This document shows, one piece after another, positions 1-11,229 of a DNA stretch of 64,000 nt. Where the stretch lies: the NCBI GenBank assembly GCA_021186555.1, contig JAJKFL010000003.1:23703908-23767907 (forward strand). The letters are read 5' to 3'. Origin of the DNA: Reticulitermes speratus. Lineage: Eukaryota > Arthropoda > Insecta > Blattodea > Rhinotermitidae. Position 1 is the first letter of the stretch. The number at the start of each line of letters is the position of its first letter. The notes under the pieces were generated by a model. The model worked only from the letters and a program-made list of their open reading frames with translations, did not search any database and had not been told where the DNA came from. The translations under genes and the position numbers were made by a program.

Positions 1-339
1 AAAATTCTGCGTGCGTAAATTGTATCCCCTATTCTAACCACATACCCAACCAAACGTGGACTCACATATCTCACCGTCACTCAGGCACACACATTTTCCT
101 CAGCCATTATTTCCATACGTTTACTGTATCTTTCTCACTATAATTAAACATATTCCTGAGCTTTTGTTTCCATACACTTGCTGTATCTGCCTCCATGTAA
201 TTAAACACAGCGTTTCATATCCCTACAAAATAACTATCAACATTTGTTTTGTAAATCCTGATGTTCATATGGTAACAGTTTCCTAATTCAGTACTCAAGC
301 ATTTCCAAATCAGTCTTCCAGTTTCATCTAGAAGGAACT

Positions 340-630
340 GGGATAGCTCAATCAGTATAGTGACTAACCTGCGAACTGGACGACCAGAAAGTCGGAATCT
401 GTTCCTGGCAGGGTCAGAGCTCTGCACCCTCACCACCGCCAGCAGACGTCTTGGGAGCAACCACCCTCTTAATCAGTGTGTACAAGGGTTGTTTTCCCCA
501 CGTGAAAGCGGCCAGGACGTGAACGCGACCACTCACTTCCATCTTTGACCATGCCGAGATTAAAAATGCGTGGAACTATGCTTCTGCTCCCACGCACATC
601 CTCATAGCGTCGTGCGTCATGGAGCACAGA
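340..630 (+). mobile_element. tRNA-derived SINE, family 1 (degenerate copy)
   Basis: The head (about 340-420) has the A-box-like stretch GGGATAGCTCAATCAGTATAG and a decayed B-box region. The body has the family-1 signatures GCGGCCAGGACGTGAACGCG near 509 and GAGATTAAAAATGCGTGGAA near 556. The same order recurs at 4665-4925, 6000-6235 and 51690-51905. The short open frames here are not genes. Confidence 0.6.
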
Positions 631-836
631 GACTTTAACGTAATCGAGAAACGTTGTTCCCAGACATTTTAAGATTCTGAAACTGTCTATTACATGCGAG
701 TATATTGTCACCATACTGATTTCAGTTTCATGTCATGTTCACGACCTACTTGCACCCTGCAGGTATCACTATAGTGACAACGCCAGGTGAACTGTTCAGA
801 TGACGAAGTTCATTGTTATGTATTATAACATTAAGA

Positions 837-1000
837 TAGGTGTACCCAAATCCCGGACGCCTGGTGGCCCGGACGAATAAATTTTGTACCGTGGCGTCTA
901 ATAAATGTGGGTCGTCAGTGAAAAACTTTCTTTGTCACCCTTCTGGCGCCTAGAATGTTGAGGTGTTCTCCTAGACTTTTGGAAAATTTGTGTACACCTG
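837..1000. mobile_element. hAT-type MITE, 164 bp, with 8-bp target-site duplication
   Basis: The terminal inverted repeats read TAGGTGTACCCAAAT on the left and, as reverse complement, CAGGTGTACACAAATTTT on the right. The flanks CATTAAGA (829-836) and TATTAAGA (1001-1008) match at 7 of 8 positions, the duplication length typical of hAT elements. The interior signature CTTCTGGCGCCTAGA is shared with the element at 57294-57563, so both belong to one family. Confidence 0.75.
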
Positions 1001-1564
1001 TATTAAGATGACTTGGGGTCGTGTCCAAAAGGCGAAGGTTAATTGAACCTATTAGTTCTGCTAGCCTGCCTTCTGCTGTACAAGTAACCCGTATATGGTG
1101 CCAAGTAAAAACTAAGCGTACTAACCATTAACATCTAACAGTAGCAATGCATATATTTTCACTGAGGTTTAAATAATAAACACAGGCAAGAATTGTGACG
1201 ATGACTGCAGATACATGTGGCTGGCGGCACCTTTCAATCTGTACAAACTGTAAGCAATGACCCATTCATTACACGCTGCCCCGGACTGTTGCTGTAAGAT
1301 GCCAGTACACAAAACCTCCGCCTGGACCGAATTTACTCGTTCGCGGGATGTGGAGGGTAGCTCCGAGTTTACCGTACAAGGAGTCAGGAGGTAGTGCTCC
1401 CGCGTAGGAGTTGGGTAACAATCACTCACCATTTAAAGCTATCACGTTATGAAATGCCATGAAGGACATTCAATTTCTATTCTTTGGCACGGAAATAGGA
1501 CGTGAGAGACCAGGGCCGCGGCGTGGATTGGAGAATTACTTTAATAATTAGTCTTAAAGAATAG

Positions 1565-1705
1565 CAAAGCTTAAATGGAGAAGTGTGAACTGGCTTCAAC
1601 GAGCTGAGGATAGGCCCCCGTGCACATGGCAATGACGAATCTTCGAGTTCCATAAAAGACGGGGACTTTCATGAGCAGTTGAGCGAGTATTAGCTTCTCA
1701 AGCAA
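1565..1705 (+). mobile_element. 3' tail fragment of LINE family A (RTE-like)
   Basis: The order of GAGCTGAGGATAGG, TTCGAGTTCCATAAAAGACG and TTAGCTTCTCAAG matches the 3' end of the longer copies at 13031-14598 and 48781-49560. Only the last 140 bp or so remain, as in a strongly 5'-truncated insertion. It lies about 0.55 kb upstream of the HspB8 start codon. Confidence 0.65.
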
Positions 1706-1949
1706 TAAGCCACGAATTTTTCAGGATAGGTAACGATTTATTGTGAAATAAGTGAAGTTAATAAAACAAAGCTGTGTTATGTGGACACAACGTACTGATT
1801 CATAAGCCCACGTTAGCACAAAGATGGTAACAGAAAGCGAACGAGGAATTCTGCTGCACCATGATACAATCTACAAGTGGGATGGACGAAAGTGGGCGCT
1901 GTTCAAATTTTCATACCAAAAACAACATTGTTGCAAGGTCAGCCGTCAG

Positions 1950-2259
1950 GTTGTTTCATTCTTCCATTTGTGGAGCTGGCGGTGATATCGATTGCTGGGC
2001 CCCGCCACGTCACGATATGGGCGTCTCGGCAGCAGCTGCTCGCGGCCATTTAAATGCTCGACAGCAGCCAGCGAAGTTGGTCATAGAGATCTGGCAAAGC
2101 GGCGCGTGTAGGTCGGGTTTACGGTTGTGCGCAAAACTCTCTGTTCAGAGGAATTAATAGGCAGTGATATAACGCGTGCACGAAAAAGGTAAACGTACAG
2201 ACGTGTGACACACCTACACCACAAAGTGGGTTAACTTGTTCGACCAGTAAGTAAGCGCA
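1950..2259 (+). promoter_or_regulatory. probable promoter and 5' UTR region of HspB8
   Basis: This stretch directly upstream of the start codon is richer in G+C and CpG than its surroundings and carries no recognised repeat. It contains a CRE/E-box-like CCACGTCAC near 2006 and a TTTAAAT near 2048 that could act as a weak TATA-like element. No convincing multi-unit heat-shock element (alternating GAA/TTC) was found. The transcription start cannot be fixed from sequence alone. The ATG at 2260 has G at -3 and G at +4, a good initiation context. Confidence 0.4.
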
Positions 2260-2447
2260 ATGGCTGAGAGTGGAATAAAACGTAATATACCCATCAAGTT
2301 GGGAGACTTCAGCGTCATCGATACGGAGTTTAGCAACATCCGAGAACGCTTCGATGCTGAGATGAGGAAGATGGAGGACGAAATGGCTCGATTCCGGTCC
2401 GAACTCATGACCAGAGAATCAAATTTTTTCACAAAGAGCACAACCAG
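2260..2447 (+). CDS. HspB8: HspB8-type small heat-shock protein, exon 1 (residues 1-62 and first two bases of codon 63)
   Basis: This is the first coding exon of an ATP-independent chaperone of the alpha-crystallin/Hsp20 family, the ortholog of Drosophila CG14207. The frame opens MAESGIKRNIPIKLGDFSV and continues with a charged, probably helical segment (IRERFDAEMRKMEDEMARFR, residues 27-46), the characteristic N-terminal region of this ortholog group rather than of the heat-inducible Hsp22-27 cluster. The exon ends AG|GTAAGG at 2447/2448, a consensus donor, after 188 nt, so codon 63 is split 2+1. Joining to 32873 gives AG+C = Ser and then a Thr run. HspB8 proteins work with BAG3-type co-chaperones in protein quality control and in muscle; that role is family knowledge. 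The start was chosen for its context and for the match to the family's N-terminus. Confidence 0.93.
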
Positions 2448-2810
2448 GTAAGGATGCAATAGTTGTGGATCACAAAACTAATTTCGAAACTCTATAAAGT
2501 TAATAACACTTTTATTTAACAACAATTTAACCTGTGGCACAGACTGTCACTTGCTTTGTAATGTAGCATCACAACTACGCAACAGTGACTTGTCAGTCAG
2601 AATTACATTAATATTCGGGCGGAATCCATCACGTGTTTTCGGAAAGTTTTCTTAGTACCTCTACTGAAGTACAATAGTTCAGTTTCTGTGCCCAGTAATA
2701 CTGGTTTGTGAACATAAATGATGTCATTATCAGTCTTTTTAGATTGACGTAAGCAAACGAAAAACAGTAACACTTGTAGCAACATCCCTTTCACGGTCTA
2801 TCTATTACAT

Positions 2811-3084
2811 CAGGGGTTGTCACACTTTCGCTGGCGTGCCACTAAATCAAGTTCAACAATTTCAGTTACCACCATCATTTCCTTCTGGTATTTAGATAAA
2901 AACTGAAATTAGAAAGACTGGCTGAGAGATGAATTATATAATGTTGCTAGAAATGCTGCGTATTAGCAGATATATGTGGCCTATGCTTTATTTATTTTTA
3001 AAATCTGCTCTCCTGTGTGTTTTGATTTTATTACGACCGCGTACCAATGAACGGTGGTGGCGTACCACAGTTTGAGAAACCATG
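2811..3084. mobile_element. hAT-like MITE, about 274 bp, degenerate
   Basis: The left end reads CAGGGGTTGTCACACTTTCG followed by GGCGTGCCAC. The right end as reverse complement reads CATGGTTTCTCAAACTGTGG followed by TACGCCAC. The two form imperfect terminal inverted repeats of about 30 bp. CAGNGGTTNTCAA is a common hAT terminus. The possible 8-bp flanks are too diverged to prove a duplication. It lies about 360 bp downstream of exon 1. Confidence 0.55.
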
Positions 3085-3357
3085 AGTTACGTGATCGTCT
3101 TTTTAGTGCACAGTAAGGTTACGTGTAATTGAGCTTTTGTGACGAAGGTAGTTTGCAGTCGGTGTACGACATGTTCAGGAATAAGAAGAGGGGGAAATGC
3201 TGGGGCTCTTATCTCAGTTTATTTAACGCCGCTGTCAGTAGCTGAGAGTAGATTCGTGAATAATGAATTGAAAGGGATGTAAAAGGGATCGACAGCTGAC
3301 ATGCGTGTGAATGGACCGACGAAAAATCATAAAAATTCTGTTAAAAATAGTCGGTCT

Positions 3358-3372
3358 GGGGGGGGGGGGGGG
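3358..3372. repeat. poly-G tract (15 G)
   Basis: An uninterrupted run of G on the + strand. A run of this length can form stacked G structures and is a site of length error in reads and assemblies. Confidence 0.9.
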
Positions 3373-4664
3373 TCGAGATTTGAATCGGGAACCTCCGGAA
3401 TACAGAGCAGGAGTGGAAAACAGTCGACCGCAATGTTCGATGATTCGTTACGAACTAACAAAACTTTCTAATGTAGCTTAAAGTGACGAGTAAAACCACA
3501 CAGACGAAGACAGAAGACATTTTATTTTTGGTCGCACTTTAGTACAAATTAAATTAATATTTGAAAAAATCGTTGCAGAGAAATCTGCTGGATGCAAATG
3601 TTAAAAAACTGTGTTGCAATAATTACGTAATATTTCACATTAGAAACTTCGACAAATTTAAATCTGTTATAGTGAGCTGATGCACCGAAAGCAGTTCATT
3701 TGGCCTCACAATCCAGCCAACTTCAGCAAGCTCGTAGCAGGTCCTTATATAACCATCACGCAGTGCCCACATTGGTCGAGGCCGGGCTATTGCGTAACAT
3801 CGTGCGTCCCTGTTGAAAGAATAGGGACTGTATCCTGTACAGAAAAATCCCAGTGGTGTTCTTTGCGGTTTATTAAGCCTACTTGCGACAAGTTTAAACA
3901 TATACTGCCCCAAATTAAGCGGACTTCATTATAACTGAAAATCGGAAACCTTTTAGCAAAAGGCTCGCGTATCGAATTAAAAAAATCTGTTAGGTTCAGG
4001 TGCTGATACGAAGTCACACACAGACGGACAGACATTACCTCCAGATGTGACTTTTTTTAACACAAATAAGTGATAGTAGCAAGAAAAGGTAGCCCAAACG
4101 ATACGATTCTCCACCTTGCCACAGCTGTTGCATTTGGCGTTCGTACACAAGAATGCACACTTACCGGAGGATGTAAGAGAACTATACATGTATAAGAGTA
4201 TATTAGTATATTAATATTTATAAGACAATGTTTGTTCCTGACTACTGCCATCACCAACGCCACTCATTAAAATGTTCCTTACCTCTTTCTGTCTCACGTC
4301 CCCACGTAGCGTCTGTATATATTGATACAGCAGCTTGGGATTTGGTTACGTGTTCTGCACCAGTGCGCTAGCCATTTTTTTCGACATTTTCATATTACTT
4401 CACTGATACCCGATATTCCCAGTCGTCCAATATCTTCATCGCGTGTACCTTCCGTCATTCAGCATCCGACAGCGCCGTATTCAGGGCGAGCGCTCGCTGC
4501 ACCGAACAGAACGGAAACGCATTGCATTTTCGGTTGTAGAGGCATTCCAGAACGAGCAAGTTCCAAAGTAGTTTTATGACTTAAGCAGGTGATACAAACG
4601 TTCTCCGAACGGGCCGGTTTTGTTTTACAACGAAAAACCAAATCGTAAAAATGTAAATGCTTTT

Positions 4665-4925
4665 TTGCATGGCTACGGGCTGGACGGTCCGGGGATCGAA
4701 TCCCGGTGGGGGCGAGATTTTTCGCAGCCGTCCAGACCGGCCCTGGGGCCCACCCAGCCTCCTATACAATGGGTACCGGGTCTATTTCCCGGGGGTAAAA
4801 CGGCCGGGGCGTGGAGTTGACCATCCACCCCATCTAGCGCCGAGGTTAGAGAAAGAGTAGAGCTATACCTCTGCTCCCCTCAGGGCCTTCATGGCCTGTT
4901 CTAGGGAGACCTTTACCTTTACCTG
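4665..4925 (+). mobile_element. tRNA-derived SINE, family 1 (well-preserved copy)
   Basis: The head has a pol III B-box-like GGGATCGAATCCCGG at about 4692. The body has CCCTGGGGCCCACCCAGCCT and CGGCCGGGGCGTGGAGTTGA, then a 3' end with a CTTTACC repeat at 4910-4922. This is the best copy for defining the family. The pol III box is inherited from the source tRNA. It is not a tRNA gene because no cloverleaf can be completed. Confidence 0.75.
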
Positions 4926-5999
4926 TTTTGCATGATATACGTACAGTGTTCATTGTCGGTTAACATCTAAGAGTCAGGTTGCATTTAATGTAATGCCTCT
5001 CGATACACTAAATTTTTGGCAGGTTCTGTAGGAGCATGTATGTACTGTCCTCGTCAGATAACTTCATCCCTTTTAGCGCGGGGGTGAAGAGTCAAGCTGG
5101 TCAGGGGGCGAAGCACAGCGCGCGCAGCTCCGACATTTTCCTCTCCGTTTCAAAAACTTTATCAGATATCTCGCACGACTCGGCAGTTTCGTTTAAGCAA
5201 TGGAGCGAAGTGGAGTGTCAGAAATTTCTTTCAGGGGGTCTTCTAATAGAACACGTAATATTTAACCTTAACATAAGCGAGTTAATTGCGACAGTCAATT
5301 TACTCGTACTCCAAACAGAGTAGATGTTTTTGGAACAGATATAACATTGCCTGGCAATGCCGACGAGAGCCAAGCAACGGCCGGACCGTGCCGACTACAG
5401 CTGTGTGCAGTGTTAGGGAGCTCAGGTATCAAGTTATCTGAATATGTCTACAATTTCCGCGCACTGTAAACTCGGGAACCTGCGATACACAGTATAATTT
5501 TTCACGAAATGGACTACTAACCACTAGTGACAACAGAGCTCTCGACGCTAAGGCCCCACGCTCTTGGCGTGAAATCCAAGACATGAACCAACGAACCAAA
5601 CTCTTTTTTGTTTATTTTTGGCCTGTCTTTATTTTTAGGTTGTTTAGGTTAGGTTTTTTATGTATAAGATACGTGGTTGTGAAAAATTCATGGAATAATG
5701 CAGAATATCCTATGAACAGTTCGACCAGTTACTAACAGAAAACAGTTGATTCTTTGTTTTGGTATAAGTACAGTCAATGTTGAAGCTTTCAACATTTCCT
5801 TTTACAGGAGAATTAATAATAAACAGCAAAATTAGCAATTTCAATAACATGGCAGTATCCACACCACTACCCCACAGCACATCAGACTGTTCTGCTGCAT
5901 TTGAGGTCAGATATATCTTTCCCTTTTTAAAACAAATCTTTGAATGTATGCATTTTTCAAATGAATAATACCAATTAACAGTTAATTAGTTTTTCACAA

Positions 6000-6235
6000 T
6001 GGAAGCCGGGACAGCGTAGTCAGTGAAGTGACTAGGCTACGGGCCAGAGATCCGGGGTTCGATTTCCGGCAGGAACAAGCGATTTTTCTTTCCTGGGAAG
6101 CTTCCAGGCCGCCTCTGGGGCCCATGCAGTCTTCTATTCAGTGGCGGGGCGTGAACCTGCTCATCTCTTCTAGCGCCTAGGTTAAGAACAAGTGGACTAC
6201 TCTGTACGTGTATGCGTTCATGGGGTGTACTGGAA
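6000..6235 (+). mobile_element. tRNA-derived SINE, family 1
   Basis: The A-box region GACAGCGTAGTCAGTGAAG is followed by the B box GGGGTTCGATTTCCGG at about 6053. Then come the family body GCCTCTGGGGCCCATGCAGT and GGCGGGGCGTGAACCTGCTC and the 3' AGCGCCTAGGTTAAGAA. The layout matches 4665-4925. Confidence 0.75.
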
Positions 6236-6859
6236 GAACTTTCCGTTTACTTTCTTAGTTACTCTCAGTTGTACATTACATTACACATTACAAGATATTT
6301 CCAATTTTTTACCACTCTCCTATGCGTTATCCATCACCAGTCGGATTTAATAATCGGGTCTCTGCAACGCTTTCGGCTTCTGCCGAACACAACCGAACTA
6401 CGTCCTTGCTGCAGTCTCCAACTACGCCGCAGATACCAGCCTAACGGTTACACCGCACCCCACCAAAACAAACAGCAGAGAAAAAAATCGTTCTGATGAA
6501 TTCCGGTTGGTTCAATGCTGTCGTTTCCCGTAGTGTACGCTACGTCGATGGAAGAATTACAACAGTTGTGAACATTTACGCAATGACCTTTAGGTTTTAA
6601 ATTTTTTGGGGACGCTGAATACGTCTTGCAACAACCTTTTGTAAAAATACCTTACCTAATTGAATCGAGTTTTCATTACGAAGAAATTCAGAGAACACGA
6701 TTTGGGTAATATTTTGCACCTTCGTTTCGTTCCTTGGAGCTCCTGATTCAGCGCCAAATTTTTCTGTTTCCGCGAGTTTTTGTCTTCATATTGCACTTCT
6801 GTGAAGCATTGATGTAGAAAAACACGGGACAGACGAGTGGTGGGTTAAATAAGTTCTGC

Positions 6860-6897
6860 CTGAGGATGGGGACGGAGCCAGTCCCCGAAACGTTGTA
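6860..6897 (+). ncRNA. hammerhead-ribozyme-like motif
   Basis: CTGAGGA (6860-6866) is followed by a perfect 6-bp hairpin, GGGGAC (6868-6873) pairing with GTCCCC (6881-6886) around a 7-base loop, and then GAAAC (6887-6891) and GTTGTA. The order conserved core - stem II - GAAA - NUH is that of a type I hammerhead, with one change from CUGAUGA at the position that varies among hammerheads. It is a single copy here, without an inverted partner. Self-cleavage is not shown. Confidence 0.35.
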
Positions 6898-7097
6898 TTT
6901 AAATCAGTTGACGTGGCTGATAGCCCGAGAAGACTATATTGAAGAAACAAAAGATCATTTCCGCAACCAGCACAAACCGGTTGATTTTTAGAGTAGACGC
7001 ACCATGCGTCGATCGTTGCATGGCGTCATATTCCAGAATACTTGAATTTCCGAGACGCAGTGTGTATACTGCGAGGTCGGAACTGAAGTTATATATA

Positions 7098-7662
7098 ACG
7101 GGTGTTTCAGGAGGAATCTGCCATGTACAGGGAGAACGTTCCTTAGGTTAAATTACAGCATGATAACAAAAAATACCTATATCCGAAGATGAACTGTTAC
7201 GGAGATACTGGCGAGATACATTTTAAATAATGAGAACTGCTGTACATGTATTGATTACGAAGTACCTATTAAAACGCGGAGGAATATGTAGTTCCTGTAA
7301 TGTTAACACATGTGCTTAACTTGTAATTAACATCTGAGTGACATAAATACATTAATTACGTAAGAAAAACTCTCACTAATTTCGTAAAAATAGTCTTGGA
7401 GGTTCCAGGCACATTACGTAGCATACTCTCGGCGTGTGGCTCGAGTTGCCTCTCGGCTCAAGAACGCTCCTGCGCAGTGTACGGATAAAGCACCACGTTA
7501 AACAGGTACAGTACATGGAACCACAAGGAGACCACATTTTTCTGTCATCATTATCTCCGTAACATTTCAACTTCGGATATAGGTATGGTTGGTTATATCG
7601 ATGTAAATTAACCTAAGGAACGTTCTCCCAAAGTATGACAGATTCCTCGTGAAACACCCTGT
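7098..7662. mobile_element. terminal-inverted-repeat element (MITE-like), about 565 bp
   Basis: The left arm starts ACGGGTGTTTCAGGAGGAAT and continues through GAGAACGTTCCTTAGGTTAA to TACCTATATCCGAAG. The right arm as reverse complement reads CAGGGTGTTTCACGAGGAAT, GAGAACGTTCCTTAGGTTAA and TACCTATATCCGAAGTTGAA. Arms of about 100-115 bp enclose a non-coding core. The flanks are T/A-rich (ATATA left, TATTT right), so a TA duplication is possible. The superfamily is not assigned. Confidence 0.7.
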
Positions 7663-7689
7663 ATTTGTTGCATGGTATTAATGCTCCAA

Positions 7690-7960
7690 AAGCTGTGCCG
7701 TGGCTCTGGCGGTTAGTCGCCGTCCTGATACCCTGACGTATGTACTCCCTCCGGGTGGTTTGAGATTTGCTGTGGACAAAGTGCCACTAGGACGGGGCTT
7801 TTCTCCGAACACTTTGGTTTTCCTCTGTGACTGTCATTCCACCAATGCTCCATACTGATCTTCATTTTAATATTACTCTTTATCAGGAGGAAAGCGGGCG
7901 AAGCCTGGGAACCTTCAAACAAAACAATGCTTCGGGGAGCATTTTACAGAAAAGACCCCT
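7690..7960 (+). mobile_element. SINE, family 3
   Basis: It shares its body with 28085-28345: AAGTGCCACTAGGACGGGGC, then TCATTCCACCAATGCTCCAT, then GCGAAGCCTGGGAACCTTC, in the same order and spacing. The head TGGCTCTGGCGGTTAGTCG has an A-box-like character and the B box is decayed. With only two copies in view the family is defined only loosely. Confidence 0.6.
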
Positions 7961-8117
7961 CACCTTATCTTAATCGCCCAATAAGTTTTCGTCAATTTTG
8001 AACCACCCTTGCACAATTTAAAGCAACGTTTCATGCATACGCCAGCCAGGGCAGATTACGTCACATAAATCTTTTGTCTTCCTGTGTCCTGCCTAAACAC
8101 CAAAGATTTGTTTGCGT

Positions 8118-8575
8118 ACAGATGTTATTACGCTTGTTTTATATGGGAGTGAAATTTGGTTATTCACGTTAAGGAAAAACACAGATCGAGGGTATTTGAT
8201 AACAGGGAGACGTGGAAAATATTTGGACATGAGAGAAATGAAGTAACAGGAGGCTGCAGAGGCCAGAGAAAATTACGAGGAAAGGAACTTAATAATTATC
8301 AGATGAAGCAGGATGAGATGGGTAGGACAGGTAGCACACATGGAATAAAGGTAATTGCATACAAAATTTTAGTCGGAGAAGTGAAGCGAAAAAAAACTGT
8401 TTGCTGAGGCCTAGGTACAGATGCGAGGATAAGAGTATTAAAGAATGTTCAAAAATACGGTGTTGGGATGTTAACTGGATTTGTGTGGCGAGCGCTTATG
8501 AACGCGGTAATGATGCTTCGAGTTCCATGAAAGACGGTGAATTTGACCAGGTGAAGGACAAAGCACGCCCACTAG
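8118..8575 (+). mobile_element. LINE family A, degenerate 3' fragment
   Basis: Shifted translations line up with the C-terminal reverse-transcriptase region of the copy at 13031-14421: a YGSEIW-like stretch, then RVFDNRET, then a GHERNEVTGG-like stretch. The tail near 8505-8545 has GAACGCGGTAATGATGCTTC and a shared TTCGAGTTCCAT. There are several frameshifts, so it is an old 5'-truncated insertion. Confidence 0.65.
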
Positions 8576-9499
8576 TCTCGCCCATTCGTGGACTGTCATT
8601 ACGTCACCCGTAACTGACGAGGCCTTGCCCAGTTTTTGGCCTAAATTTCCCTAGGCCGGAACGGAGGAGTGTCAGTGCAGCAATTTATAGCAGCAGGACT
8701 CCTTTGTGACAAGTGTGTTGCATTTTGAGTATTATGACTACAGTCAGACCAAACCTTAAGTTGTATTCAAACGCTTAGCTTTACTCCAAATTCCGTTCTT
8801 CCCTAATCAGTATGGACGGTAACATTGTTTACTTTTTTTTAAGGTTTGTGGTTCTCATGGTGGTATTTTGATCACGGTGTTCTGGGATGCGACGCCGTGT
8901 AGTTTTATATGTAGATACCAATGTTTCGGAGGAACCAGTTGCTTACATCTTCGTAGGAGATACAGAAATGGAGATAACCACATACACAGGCGGTAGCATC
9001 CCATAATGTACCCTTATGTTGTACCGTTCGTAGAGGCGCAACAGTCGGCACTTAACTGCTGTTTGTGTATGACTGCATCGCTATTTATGTAAGTGACCTT
9101 CATGGACCAGTGTGACTACACGGTTTTTCTTTGCAATCAAAGTGTACAAGTATTCTGTCACATAACGCGTTTAGCTGCCTTGCATTAATTATTGTCTGAG
9201 TGAGGAACAGATTTTTAGATGAAATCATCCGTTTCCTATATTCTTTTGTATGGGTGTGTACCTGCATCACTCACCGTAAAATAAGTGAGGGTGAGAAGGG
9301 CGCTGAGGAGAATATGTGGACGTAAGAGGGAACAAGTGACAAGGATGAAGAATATTACGCAACGAGGAGCCTCGTGTTTTGTAAAAAGGTACAGTTTTCT
9401 GAATTAAGCACCTCGATATGAAGTCGCAAACCTGTCTAGCAATGGAGATACACCTCCAGCACTTTTAACCCTAGGAACTAGATGAAGGTAGTGGTCAGC

Positions 9500-9655
9500 T
9501 TCACTCCTCGGACGCTGAATGCCCTGGTGAGCCTAAGGGCAGGTCTGGGACTCTGCAGAGAAGAAAAACATTCCGCACGTGTCGGGAATCGAACTCTGGT
9601 CGTCCACTCCGTAGCTTAGTATCTCTGTCACTGATCTATCCCGGCTGTCCGAAGA
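9500..9655 (-). mobile_element. tRNA-derived SINE head, minus strand
   Basis: On the minus strand the order is GCCGGGATAGATCAGTGACA (A-box region), CTAAGCTACGGAGTGG, then CAGAGTTCGATTCCCGACA (B box). This is the family-1 head arrangement. The body downstream is diverged. Confidence 0.55.
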
Positions 9656-9821
9656 AAACGTACAGTTCACGAAGTGTGTGCTGTTACTGAGCGTGTAAAG
9701 TCAATGGCCACAAATGCTTAATGTAGAAACAAAAGGCTTTCAGTACCCTTCCTAATTCGCATGGCGAAAATATAAAGAAATTTGAGTTTACAGTTCTGAA
9801 ATTGTAATAGGCCTCAATCTT

Positions 9822-9932
9822 TGCCAGAGTTTCGGAAGAACCTGCTGCTTCCCCCTCAAGACAGATGGTGGCAGCAAGTTCCTTCGCCACGTAAGTGCTC
9901 ATCCACCAAAGTACACGGCGTCACATGGCGGA
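9822..9932. repeat. copy of a dispersed repeat with paired TTTCGG / CTTCG motifs
   Basis: It starts GTTTCGGAAGAACCTGCTGC and ends CACGGCGTCACATGGCG. Related pieces occur near 8923 (GTTTCGGAGGAACCAGTTGC), 15305 (CACACGGCGTCACACC), 52680-52900 and 54880-54965. Where both ends survive, a minus-strand GAAAC motif lies left of a plus-strand one, the same arrangement as in the inverted-repeat elements of this window. Confidence 0.4.
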
Positions 9933-10635
9933 CGACCGCAGTGTAATCTTTATAGATTGTGTAGCAGCACATATGACTTATTTGTATAGTGAGCACAGTT
10001 CTGTAATGTTGACGTTTAAGAAAAATTGTATTTTGTACGCTTAATTAAATTATTGGGAATCGATCTTTCTTTAAATTCCAGACATCACGTTGCTATGACT
10101 TGAACCTGAAGAGGTGGGGAAACATTTAAAACCATGAGAATTATTTCTGTGACGACTTCTTACTACTGTTGCTTCTCAGTAAATGCTAGGCACAGTGTGT
10201 GACCGGTGTCATACCAGTGTTCACCAGGAATTTGGCTCTGTGCCATGTATTTGCACTGCGCAGGCGATATTATTTGCCAACTCCAAACACGTTGCAGTAC
10301 AGTCAGGTTCCTCTACACAAAAACTGTTTTGGTCCCAGTATGAAATTTGTGTTACCACATGCTAGGGGATATAATTCTGACTGAAACGTTAATATCCATG
10401 TAAAGTAATAATTTTAAAGTCTGGTTCTTATGGCGTTTAGGAGAGTTAACATCACTTGTGTAAGAAATGAACCAATACAGGATAAATACAAAAATAATTT
10501 TCCAGTTGAAGCAGAGAAGATGGCAAGTTCCGAATATGTTGATTGAAATATTCTGTTCATGTAACAAGTATGTAGAAGATTTAAGCATTCTGTGATTTTG
10601 CTGGTGTCGACAGATAGTTACCGACTTTCAGCCGA

Positions 10636-10658
10636 GGGGGAGGGGGGGGGGGGGGGGG
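10636..10658. repeat. G-rich tract
   Basis: A run of G broken by one A (10641) and one T (10659), followed by more G. It is G4-capable and likely to vary in length. Confidence 0.85.
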
Positions 10659-11229
10659 TGGGAGAAAAAAAATAGTGCCTTCATCAGCAGGGTCAGGCCA
10701 AGAGAGTACTTCTGTTCTTGAACCTTGAAGATGAAGGCACTGCGGTCCTACCGTCCAATTATCCTACGTCAGTAACGTTTTACGTGTCGATACAACGTAA
10801 CATACACAAAGCTAGAATCTTCAGTAACACCGCTGATATCGCTACAGGTAATATATATGCCCTGTAATTAATTTTCATGACCCACAGAAGGAGCAATATG
10901 TTTTCGTGTGTAACTTCGGACCATAAATGAAAAGATTTGATGCTATAACGGCGGCAGAATATCAAGCTTTCTTGGACTATGGCTATGTACTACACCGAAA
11001 CCTGCTAGTTTGCTACTGACGCAAGGGGTAGAGCATTCAGTTGCGATGCCCTGTTTCATCCGACAATGTAATTTTGGTGCTGAGTTGAACGAATTTTCAA
11101 AGAGCCTTTCCTTCCTTTTGATGAGATAGTGATGCTGGAACCACATTACGTCCATTATACCATTGAGCCTTTTTTCGAACTCCGGTTAGCAGTTACACAA
11201 ACACGAAAACGCCAGAAAAATTTTTACGG

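Noticed and set aside
1634-1655. GAATCTTCGAGTTCC resembling a heat-shock element about 0.6 kb upstream of HspB8
   Set aside because: It lies within a LINE family A 3' tail, and the same stretch recurs in other family A tails (e.g. near 8517 and 14507), so it is repeat sequence and not evidence of a regulatory site.
5036-5323. 95-codon open frame in intron 1
   Set aside because: No family signature, no exon-like borders and no relation to the HspB8 frame.
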